DNA of 52,063 nt from Branchiostoma floridae (lineage: Eukaryota; Chordata; Leptocardii; Amphioxiformes; Branchiostomatidae), in assembly GCF_000003815.2 (NCBI RefSeq), contig NC_049982.1:21882701-21934763 (forward strand), read 5' to 3'. This document shows, piece after piece, positions 13,501 through 25,500 of the stretch. The notes beneath the pieces were generated by a model. The model searched no databases. It saw nothing but the letters and a program-made list of their open reading frames with translations, and was not told the origin of the DNA. Within the stretch, counting starts at the first letter, position 1. Every line of letters begins with the position of its first letter. The position numbers and the translations under genes are program-made.

Positions 13501-16500
13501 GGACCAATTCGTGTGCCTAAATTGCATCTAAATAACTTCCATGTATAACAGAGCAATACAATTTTGGTTATATCACTCATTGGTGATGTTGTCTATGGGG
13601 AATGTGAGTTTTGTTTTATACCTTCTGAATATATGACGTTTAGATTTTTAGAATAAGCTTGTTCTATTCTTTCTGTTATTCCCAGATTCAGAACCAGATC
13701 AACGGCTTTGAGACTATGATAGACGACATTGTGGGATATGCTAACCAGTACACCGTATACGTGTAAGTTATCATACCTTTTGAACTTGTTTTATTCATTT
13801 CCACATGTTATTTCTGATCATTTGTATAGACTCTAAGCTTCTCTTCTTCGCAAGCTCCGAAGAGAACTATGTTTTCCGACTATTTCACAGACAAGTACAC
13901 ACACCGTTAGGGTAGTGAGCTCACCGTCACTAGTACGGTCGGGCATTTATTTGTTCATCAGACTCAACAACAGGACAACATCTGTTTTACACATCGGTTC
14001 ATCAGTGTTGACAACTTCTGTTTACACATTATTGTTCTCATATCTCCTACCCCAAGCATATCTTGCTACGAGGTGGCGACCGTTAACCTGGTTGCCAAAT
14101 TGTTGCCATAACAATGTTGCAAAATCAACGACATTGGCGATGAATAAGTAACGCAGATACTTGAACATCAGCTAAAAGGGAGAATAACTCACAATGACGC
14201 TTACACAACCGCATGAACAACACAGCGACTTGGCTAGCTACCAGCACTAAAAAATCAGTAGGTCTACTTTGCATAATTGTATACCAAACTTAAATTCATA
14301 ACAGAGCGTACACGAGCTCAGCATGCGCCACACAGGGGCTCAACTTTACACACACATCTACTGAATCCCTCAAGCGGTCACTCTGTGAGCACAGACAATA
14401 GTGTAAGGGGCTGATCTCTCTCAAGATTGCATAGAGAGAGACTAGGTTAAGATACAACTGAACTCAAAAGCTATTCCAGACCATACAGTATAATTAACAA
14501 CAGGAGCCTCTTGAAGTCAGATAAGTGAGGGTAGGGTTGGGTGGGAAATATGACCGTACTCAGTGATGGAGAAGCTACGAATGACCTACATGGGAGATGG
14601 GGGAAAGGTCAGAGGGTAAATGGGGTCACAGGGATAACATCAGGGTAGGGGGACACGTGACTTGTCTGCTCAGCCGTCGGAAAACTTGAATTCTCTTCTT
14701 CGCAAGCTCCGAAGAGAACTATGTTTTCCGACTATTTCACAGACAAGTACACACACCGTTAGGGTAGTGAGCTCACCGTCACGACGAAAAAGGATAGAAA
14801 AAGTGAGAGGAATGAAGAAGGGCGGGGGTGGGTAGCGGGAGAGACTGGATGGTGGAGGGAGACGTGACAGACTGACGCTCAACTTAACTCACGGTGCAAG
14901 TTGTAACGGGCTAGTAAATATATAAGTTACAATCTGGAAGCTGGTGAGAACAGAAGGTGTAAAGTCTTTATAATGGCGTAGACAGCTGCCGTAAGTTCAT
15001 GATAGAAGGTAATCCAAGGTTACACGGTGTTGGAACTGTTGACGCCTCCTGGCGAGCTTGGAGTTCGAGACATCAGTCCGTTCCGTTCGCGTATACAGCT
15101 CAAGGCGTTCGACTTACTAGTCACTCGCGGGTAATCCATCAACGTCATAGCGATACAGTCCTGACTGGTGCGATGATCATGACTGGATCCAAGTTGAACC
15201 GTCCGGCAATTGTCCCATGTCAACCACGCCTGACTGCCACCACAGGCTTCTCTTGTGTAGGTTAATGTCTCAATGATAACCACGTACGGAGTGACTCCAC
15301 CCAAGTCCCGTCACACTGGTTGGTTCATCATATTCATCAGGTACAAGTCCAACGTTCTCGGTTGAATGTAAGGGTCAACACGGGGGTTGTAGCTCGTACC
15401 GGAAGTACATCGACCGCACAGGGGATGACACTTCAGGCAAAAACTTAAAGTACATCCACACGGGGGATGACACTTCGGTAAAGCCTCAAGTTCAAATCCA
15501 CACGGGGGTAAGTACTACAGTAAAATATCAACTGAGTCCTCACGGGGGACTGCACTCACGAGAGTGAAGTGTCTCCACACGGGGGAGCACACCTCAATTC
15601 ACCTTCAGGTATATTACGTGTCAGGGAAGGGGGAGGGGTTGTACTCACAGCAGTGAAGTGTCTCCACACGGGGGAGCACACCTCAAGTCACCTTCGCGTA
15701 CATTCACATGTCATGGAAGCGGGAGGGGTTTAAAAAAAGGCATAGGGGTGAGGGATGGTGGGTAGGATAGAACAAGGCGGGTGGTGGGAGGGAGAGGGGT
15801 CAGGAGGACAAAGTTTCCCCTAAAGTAAGAGCAGACCTAACCTGCGGGTGAGAAATCATTCCGTCAAAAGAGTAAACAGACAACGGCCTTGTAGAATGGT
15901 ATAGAACAGCTGTCAATGTGTCTGTAAGAGTGGTATCGATAACATTATAAACCGGAAGGAAAAACCTGTCAAGTAAGGTATAGTCAGATACACCAATGGG
16001 TTTCATTAATATATATCGCATCATTCCGTATACCTTGACAGCCAGCAGTGATACACGGCCTGCAAGACAAGGCTGCTGTACAAGAACTCCTTGGAAGCTC
16101 ACGGTCGGAAGATTAACCCTACCATGTGTCATGTACCACACAAAAACACGCAAATCGTCAAGGACGGGTGTTTAAATTTAACGCAGGTTTGTCGGGGGTT
16201 CTGCGAGAGCTAGAAGGGAAGAGGAATAAAAGGAATGTTCATAATAATTACCAGGTTCCCACAGGTGGGTGGCCTTGGATGGAAAGTTTTGGAGGGGGAG
16301 AGTAAACAATCGTAATTGTAGGGAGGAAGTAGATCTAGACTGACGGTCATCATCACGTTTGGGGGTAGCGGGAAGGTGTCAGGCCGGGAGGTCTTCTCGT
16401 TACTGGGCAATCTCCCTCGTAAAGGGAAGAATTTGTGAAATAGCTTTGCTGAGATTATACAGAGACCAATAAATGGATTAACAAGCACAGTACCGTAGTA

Positions 16501-19500
16501 CAGTGTTACATAATCAACAATCACACAGAGTGCAGGCGATTGTAGTATACAACTGGGGAACCTCGCGTCAAAGTCCTATACATGCGTCAGGAGATGGGGG
16601 TGGGTAAAAACGGGATGAAGGGGACTCAGGGACGTGGGTAGGATGGATAGAAAATGCGAGTTGTGGCAGGGCCGGGTAAGGTCATACCTGCAGTGAAAAA
16701 CCAGTCGTCACAAGCCTGGTAGAATGGCCACAGGACAGAAGTGAATGTCTGCGTTATATCTCAGTACAAACAGCGGCTGACAAGGTAGACTAGCGGTATA
16801 AAAATCAAGGCAAGTCAAATCAAGGACATACTAGTAATACTCGTCAGGTCAATGCACACGCAGATCCCTTAGATTGTTCTACCCACTCCATTTTCCTTCG
16901 TAGAATCTGCAGAAATAGAATGGTCTAAAAAGGCGTAAGTTAGAAAGGATCAGAAAGGAGAACGGGCTGCAAGAAGGTACATGTATGCATATCAAGAATG
17001 GGCACAGGGATATAAGTAGGATCCACCCAGCTCTATCTTGTTGGCGATGTGGGGCTAAAAACGGGGAGGGGAGGAAGGGGTAAATTGATAATATAAGGAT
17101 CACCACGTTCCCAGGGATGGGTGGTCTGATGACACAATAGAGGGCAGTGTGACACTATTGTCACCGTGGGCGGTGAGGAAGTGCGTTGTCACTGAGGGAC
17201 GTCTCGTCGCTGGAAAATCTCTCATAAAGAAAGGAATGTGTGAAATAGCTGAATGGACAAAAGCTGCTGCGTACATAAGAAGGTAAAAGATACCACCATT
17301 AGTAGGGTACCCACACGAGACAAATGACCAGATAAAGCGCTTGTATCTGCAAAGAAGAATCATACGTATACATCAAGATAAAAATAAATAAAAAATTTTA
17401 AAAAATTAGCGTCAGCGCCCTGCGGAAATTAAAACGGAGCATCAAGGTTCTATGACCAAAAGTCAAAGTCTAGTAATACACACGACAAGAAGACAGACAA
17501 GTTCATGCATACAAGATGCAAGGGAGGGGGTACGGGATAAGGGGAAAACCTGACTCGGATGCAGCAGTTTTCGGCCAGCCTGCCTGGAGGAAGCTTCTCA
17601 CGGGGAAGGTCAAGTTGAGCCGGTCGGGCGGGGAGGTTGGAGCTCAGGACAAGGAATCCTCAGGACAAGGAATCCTCAGGACTGGCGATGTGAAGAAACG
17701 CAGTTGTCACAGAAGGGAGGCGCAAAACCAGCAAAAAATCCATCCTGCTCCGGACGGGTACATGGGGTACAGCTCGGCGTGGAGAATCAGGGTCCACGGC
17801 AGAAATCCTCACAGCTGAGCGACAGTTTCTGACTGAAGGTAACCCAGAAGAGTATCGAACTTCAAGGCGAGTCCACACGAAGTAATCCAAGAGAATCCAC
17901 ACACTCGGGCACAAGGTTTTGCCGTACGGAAGAAATTATAGTTCTAAAACAGGCCCTAGTTCAAACAGCACAGACTAACAGAAGACAGGACACCATTATA
18001 ATAAAAACTCAACAAGTCAAGAGCTCAACAAAATATGACCGTACTCAGTGATGGAGAAGCTACGAATGACCTACATGGGAGATGGGGGAAAGGTCAGAGG
18101 GTAAATGGGGTCACAGGGATAACATCAGGGTAGGGGGACACGTGACTTGTCTGCTCAGCCGTCGGAAAACTTGAATTGATATTTTCACATCTGACAAAGA
18201 GAAATTTGTTTCTTACCCTATTCTGTATTTAAAAATCCTTTATGTTTTGAAGTGATAAATTACATCAAGTTTTAACAGAAGGGACATTTAACTTGTTAAT
18301 GGTGTCTTTTTTGCGCAAAAGATGATGATCATGCACAATAGAGTAAAAAGTATGCAGATGATACTTGTATTTGCACAGAATATATAATAAGGTTTGAAAA
18401 TAGATGGTGCACATATGAAAGAATAACTTTACCCTTGATGCCTTGCCAAAGCAACAAAGATTTTCTTGAGAACTATGTAGACAGTACTATGAAGACAGTT
18501 AAAGAATTCTACCTTTCAGAAGTGATATTTTTTTTAATATCCTTTATACCTTATTGGTCTCTTTACTTGTTTTTAGGGGGTATGGAGCAATTGGTCTGTG
18601 CTGCCTTGTCCTCCTGCTGGTACTGTTCAACCTGTTGGGGTTGATGTTTGGAGCTTGTGGAAGCAGCAAGGGTGACCCCCCATCTGACAGGAGCTGCATG
18701 TCCACTTCTGGAGGGAACTTCCTCATGGCGTAGGGCTATTTTCTTACAAGATTTGTGCTTTTGGAATGGATTCACTTTCAATTCTGAGTATCATGACAAG
18801 GATCATGTACAATACAAAATGTACGTGTAAACATGTAATCCTAGTTCTACGGTTTTCGTAACTGATGAAAGGGCTACCATACAAACACATGTACATTTTT
18901 AATGGTCATTCAATTGCCAAATCAATAAATTTATGCCTGACTTTCTGTGTTTTCTAGTCTTGATTTAGCATTGATGCATGAAGTTTAATATTCAAAGAAG
19001 TATATCAATGTTTTCCTTTGCTAAAAGTTATTGTTGTTGTCCTCAGGTCTGTGGGTTTTGCCTTCCTGACCGGATCCCTGCTGATGATTATCGTGTTTGC
19101 GCTGTTCTTGGCGGGAGGTCTGGTGGAGAGGAACGGCTGCCAGCCACTCGAGCCCCCAAATTACGACCTCATTGCACAAGTATGTATGACATGCTGTTGA
19201 GTATGAATTATGCAAATAGGGGTCTCATTTGCATATTAAATGATCAGAAAGTGCTAGTATGGCCTTGCTTCTTAAGTTGAGATGATTAACTAATATGATT
19301 TATGCAAATAAACAAGATCATTATAATCATTGCATAATGCATAATGAGTGAGAAACACAAGGTCATAATATATCATTTGTAAAAGTTAAATATGTTGAAT
19401 GAAGGTATGGGGTCATAGTCTAGTTAAGCCTATTTTCTGCACAAATATGCAATAAATTTCATTGACATTGCTGTTATCTAGATGCCTTTAATACCTTTAC

Positions 19501-22500
19501 TGTAAAATCTCCACTTCTAGTTGGTATGTGGAAAATTATTCTTTGAAGGCTGTTCAGCACCATGGAAAGAGTGGAAGTCTCAAGAAGTAGAATTTTCAAA
19601 TGTTTGCTGTTTCAATGCATCTATTATGTGGTCCATGCTATTTATTATGCTTTCAACTTAAGCTGTTGAACTTATCTTGAATGTTGTGTTTTTATTTCTC
19701 CCAGACTCTGGATAAAACCAACTTCCTGGGTAACATGCTGTGCACAAACTCGACCAGAAATGTGTCATTTGCTGCAGGACTCAAGTATGTATAGAACATT
19801 TCAACATTGAAGTTAAATCTAGTCCTTGATGTATGCCATAGCAAGCTGCTTGTAGGATATTTGTATGCCAAAGTCAAGATATTATAACTTTGCAATCAAA
19901 GAATAATTGGATAATCATTGTATGTTCTATGTCAAAAAAATACATTGTAGTTTTCCCAGAATTACGTGAAAATGTGTACTCAGTGATTTTATATCAATTC
20001 AAGCTAAGTACAGCAGTTATACATTTGTACATTACATGATGAAGGTCAATAATGCTAAGACTAGACCATGGTTGGACCATAGGGAACATTCAGCTTATAC
20101 ATAGTTTTGCAATTTCAGAGAATGCGGAAATGGGAAAGGCATCTATGCAGCCTTTGGCCTGGACTGTGTGCTGAACATATCCGAGTACACAAATTTCCGA
20201 ACGGTAAGTTTTTACATCCTCGAATCATGTCCATTTTTGGGTAGCACTGTGATCATAGAGTGATCCGCATTGCACCAGTGCAAGTTGACCCAAAATGTAT
20301 TTCTGGCTTTGTACTTCCATACAGGACTATTCCATACACGATTATTTACTTATTTTCAAAAGTGTTCTGTGAACTATACTTCTGCAATGTAACGTTTTTA
20401 TTGAACACCTAGAAATTCATTTTGACACCTAGCTCACCACAGTTCTATTTGTTATGGTATCATAACAAACATGGAAGGGGAGCCTTCTGATTGGTTGACG
20501 TCATGACTGTGGCTTTATGATAACTATGCTGTTTGCAAACATCTGCAGTTGTTGCCCCCCACCAACAATTTTGTAGCTTAGCAATTATGTAGATACTTAG
20601 AATCTATTTTCAAATACAGGGAATTCACTTTCAATTTGTCTGTATTTTTTCTTCTTTCTTCCTCTAGAAATTCCCCGACCTGAACAGCCAGCTGAATGAC
20701 ATCACCTCCAGTGTGAACCTGAGTAGCATCGTCATACTGAGTGAGGATGCCAAGAACAACCTGAAGGACTTCAACTCCTCTGGAGTTTCTGGGATTGACT
20801 TTGATACCTTCCTCAATGAGGTACACTGACGGGACTGCTTTTTGGTTTCAAATAACTAGGTCGTTCAACTTGAACCATTAATTTTTGTTTAGTAATTCAT
20901 ACAAAAAAATGAATTCACACAGCTAAAGATATCATAGATTGCAGTGTTTTATAAAGCCATATTTTGATTGGCTCTTGCAGTATAACAAATGTGTTCAATT
21001 CTGTCCACCATGAAAGAGTCATTGACTACAAAGAAATGTATAGTGGTTTGTTTACTCACATTTTCATCTCTTTTCTGCTGCCTTTTGCAGACACGCAAAG
21101 GCCTGACAGCCACAAATCTTACGGAATATGCTAACAACTTGGAAGCCTTTGCCAACAACTTCACTGTTCAGGTACGGAACCTTGAATGGGAAATTCCCGT
21201 TCGTTATTATAAATGAAGAGTGCTTCTAGAATCTAGGTAGCACAGTGTTTTTGACCATTGGGAAGAAAGTCTTTTGTCACTGACCACAATTACTGTTGTT
21301 TTTTGTGCAGGCCAACAAAGATGCCTTGATTGCCATAGTTGATGACCTGAAAAACACCCAGAAAAATGGTGTGGAGGCTATGCAGTCTGACGTGGTTTGT
21401 ACTCATTTATTGTTCTGCTTCGTGATGTATTTTCATCCTTATTTTCATACAGTAAGAGCAGTAATCTTAGGATTGTATCAAATACAATATTTTTGCCGTT
21501 GAAATGAAAAGTATTATTGATAAATGTATTTTAGGGAAGGGAATAGCAGTACAAGACTCCAACAATGTTTCTAATAGTGGGATTCAGAAGTTACATTTAT
21601 TCCTTTACAGGACACTGTGGAGAACAACATCAACACCTTGAAGACTGCCAGCACCACCCTCCAGAATGACATCACCAACGTTCTGAACAATGCAGAAACT
21701 GCTGAGAACAGGATCCAGAATGATGGACCAACCCTGGTCCAAAACGTATGTTTTTGTTTTGTACTTCAATCACACATTGTTACTGTCATTCATGGGGAAG
21801 TATGGAAGGCCTTGTGCAATAATGCAACATTGTCACAGTGATATTATTTTTTTCTGAATCTTAAGGCTGAAATCTTGACATTTTATGCATGTGTGGCTTT
21901 TTTTCAGTGGATCTCCACTGTGAAAGCTGACACAGTGAATGAAATTTGTTTGTTGTGTTATAGATGATTTTTACGGTAGACTCTAACACAAGGAAAACTT
22001 CCTTTGCACTCCTAACAGCAAAATGAAATCCCCATGAAAATAATCATTTTTTTACAATTCCTCTAGTCGGTGAATGCTTACGTGGATCGAGTGCTGGGGT
22101 ATGGTGACAGCTTTGGAGAGCATGTCTCAAATGTGGTGAGTACTGGTAGTTTATCTCTAAGACAATTCAACTTGGTAAAATCACAACGTGCCATGATATT
22201 GTGATCATGGACTTCATCCACTTTTACCTTGTTGATCCCTATACTTGGTAGTGTAATAGCTGTTTAAAGATGACCAGATAAAAATTATATAACAGTTTGT
22301 CTTTCATTTTATCATCTGCTGTATGCTTATGTAAGATATTTTCAGTCAGTTGTATTTCATACGTAATAGTTACAGCGACTTGTCTCTTGACAAACAGGTC
22401 GACAATGAAGTTGGAGACTGCAGCATCGTGAAGAATATCTATGATGCCATGGTCGGAAATATCTGTGACTGGCTCTTGAACTCTCTGGTAAGTCTTCCTA

Positions 22501-25500
22501 CATCAAAACTTGGTCCTCCACACCTAATCTCTTTAACTGTCCCACGTTTGGGGATTTAAGCCCTGAGAAAAATTGTAATTTTGCTTTGCTTGCTGTTTTC
22601 AGAACGGTTTCTGGTTTGGTCTGGGCTGGTGCCTGCTGTTTTACATCCCCTCCATGATCTTTGGGGTCAAGCTGGCCAAACACTACAGAAGGATGGAACC
22701 TGATGAAGATGATGGATAGTAAGTCCTTAGGATTTGTTCTGTCTTTCACCCTTTCTTTCTTTTGCCAATGTAGCCTTTGGGCACCAAATCTTGATTCGGG
22801 TTATGGGTAATAAGGTAGCAAGGAGAAGGTTAAGCATTTCGATGAAAAGCTTTAGCAAGAGTACAACCAAGAACCTTCCTTCCATACACACCTCTAACAT
22901 TTCAGGTATTATATGCTTATATTATATAAGTCCCAGTCTTTACTTTAATTTTGAGTCTGTAGAATGGGATGATCTGTACTGTACTCGGGTTGGGGTTTTG
23001 TGCGCGTTAAAATTTGCGCGTTAAAACTTGCGCGTTAAAAACCTGCGCGTTAAAATATGCAAATTAGCTGATTCCCTGGGGATTTGAAAACTTTTATGCA
23101 GTTTTTAACTTAAAAGCTTGAAGAAGATAACACAAAATGAAATTAAGTATCATATTGTTGCATTCTAGAGTACAAATATCCCTTTCCAGGAGTTTTAAAG
23201 TGATTTTTAAACATTAAGTTTTAACGCGCAACAAAGGTTGATATTTGCATGTGAAACAATCTGCTGGAGAAAAGATGAAATGAAGGTTGTAGAAGGGAAA
23301 AAAGCCTCAAGCAGTTATATCTTATTATATAAAGCCTCACACTAGTAATTTTTCCATGTATTTGTGTCAAATTCAAGTGATTTTGAAATCTTCTGGATAT
23401 GCAAATTAGCCTATTCCCAAGGGACCTAAAAATTAAGGGCTTTTCAAACCAAAAATTCAGGTAACAGATGTAAAATCATATAATGGGGTCACATTTTTCT
23501 GCCTAAGAATTTCTCAATGCACAACTTAATTTTTTAACGCGCAGATTTTTAACGCGCAGAAAACCCGTTCCCCTGTACTCTAGATTTTACATAAACTTCC
23601 AGAAACAAGCTTAGGCCTGACATTGTCTTCAAAATGGAATCAGATAGATCACTTAATGTATTGACAATTGTTATCAACAATACATAGTGTAACAGACACT
23701 CAAATATACTTAGTCATACTTCTTACAATGATATTATGAAATAAAAAAATAAAGAATGAAATGTATCTTGTTGCAAAATGGCAAAGAATCGAATAAGCAA
23801 ATAATATAATTTATTGTCTATTGTTGTTTGATACCCATCAATAACAACTTGATTGATACTGGTAGCAATCAATAACAATTTTCTCACAATTATCTTCCAG
23901 TGATGGTTACTATGACAACGGTGCCTATCCAGGCCCCCAGAGCTACCCCATGCATGAGTGAGTCAATGACCCATTTTACCATCAGCTCAGATAAATTATG
24001 ATATAGATTATAGGGTGTGTAGTCTATTTATTGTAATAATTGTAATTTTCAGGATCGTCTTCAGGTGATGTTTGTTTTGTATTACATGCATTTCCCTTTT
24101 CAGTAGACACTAATATATTGCAGCAATGTTTACCCTTCAGTATAGATACTTTTATATGCATGATAATGTGCATGTGCAATTGGACTGATAGATGTTTAGC
24201 TATTACACTAGTATATATATATATATATATGTGCTAGTTTACTAAATCCACTTGCCACCATTTTCTAGCATGAAACATGGAGCAAAAGCCTCAGCCCCGC
24301 CCAATTGGCACAGGTAAGTCATCTCTTAATTTCTCATGCACAAATTGACCACTTTTCTAACATGTTGCATCTAACCATCCATACACACATGTTGGCAAGA
24401 CTATTCTTTATGCATGATCTGTTGTTTGATTTGTTTTTTTTAGTTCCAATGAGAATAGTTATTATAATCAGTTACTTCTCACTCTCCTTTCTCTTTCTAC
24501 CTGTTTTCATTTTGATTTTTTTCTCTCTCTCTAAATGGAAGCTAATGCATGTATGATGCATCTTTAACCCATCCAGTCCATTAATTCTATCATTCATTTC
24601 TTTCTTGTTACTTCCATCCTGTCATCTTTAACTTAACCTAAAAGCAGGGTACATCATTCACATTTTGCTGCGATGTGTACACGACCAAATGTGTAAATCA
24701 TAAGAATGCAAATGTCCATAAACAACAAGATGGCCATCTTATGTATAATATAATAGTATATTGCTGTTGGAAGGAACAAGGCAACATTTTTTGAAATTGA
24801 GTTCTTTTAATTTTGTTGTTTATGATGTTATTTTGTGCATAGTTTACATGTAGTACTTGAAGTGAACATTATCCATATACATGTAAAGCTAAAGAATACA
24901 TTTAATCATAAACACTCCCCAAATTAGTTTTATGGTACAAAATGTACAATGATAAAGCATACGGTACAACAAGATACTGCATGTAAGCATGTTGTAGCTT
25001 TCCTTGTTGTTTAAATGTATATTTTTGCATAGTTTGATATATTTCTACTCTTTCTTGGGATTTGACACAAACATCATGTTGCCATCTAGTTCTTTCCAAC
25101 AATCATGATATAAATTTTGGCCATCGATAATCATGGTGGTAACAGACAGTTGTTCCCTTATGGCTATTTGCACCTTATGATTTTCCCATTTTGTGGTGTT
25201 CATGTCTGTGTTGTATTTGCTGTTTTGTTGCACAATCCCATCTCCCTGGTGTGTTCTAGATATTGAGGTTATCTACCTATGTCACGGTGAAAAGTGCTAT
25301 GTAAGTGGTTTTATGTCTAAAACTAAAATTAACCATAGCCAAAGCACCGCTCAGCACGAAGACTGTTCTCAGTATAGTTCAATTTCTATTGATCAACACC
25401 TTTGTTCATTTCTTGGCACTTTGAAAATTTCAAGTACATTTTTTGTATCATTGTGAAAAAGTTTTCATCTGAGCAGTGTGGAGGTATTATGGTGGCTTAA

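Larger units (their letters stand above)
13839..18177. mobile_element. 4.3-kb element with split direct repeats (A, B-A', B'), possibly a non-autonomous tyrosine-recombinase element or a tandem array
   Basis: The left end A (13839-13930, 92 bp) recurs as A' (14691-14782). The right end B' (18031-18177, 147 bp) also occurs as B (14546-14692). B and A' are fused inside the element, sharing only two bases (TT). The order A...BA'...B' is the split-direct-repeat layout known for PAT/Ngaro retrotransposons; on the minus strand it reads as their A1, internal region, B1A2, B2. No target-site duplication is visible. A begins with an 8-bp inverted repeat (TTCTCTTC and GAAGAGAA). No reverse transcriptase or recombinase motif was found, so if it is mobile it is non-autonomous. 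The interior also shows rough 850-bp repetition, so a tandem array of one diverged unit is a real alternative. Confidence 0.65.
13763..18576 (+). other. Intron 11 of prominin 1, almost all repeat element
   Basis: About 76 bases of ordinary intron lie left of the element (13839-18177) and about 400 bases lie right of it. The right part ends with a T-rich tract and TTTTTAG. I see no prominin exon inside. Open frames in the element are all short (at most about 117 codons) and none shows a motif I recognise. Confidence 0.8.

Noticed and set aside
15800-17914. Minus-strand ORFs of 75-117 codons inside the intron 11 element as possible retrotransposon proteins.
   Set aside because: No reverse transcriptase, RNase H or tyrosine recombinase motif is visible, and the frames are broken and inconsistent.
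13839-18177. Helitron, given a terminal hairpin and no target duplication.
   Set aside because: No CTRR end next to the hairpin and no A-T insertion site at the limits I defined.
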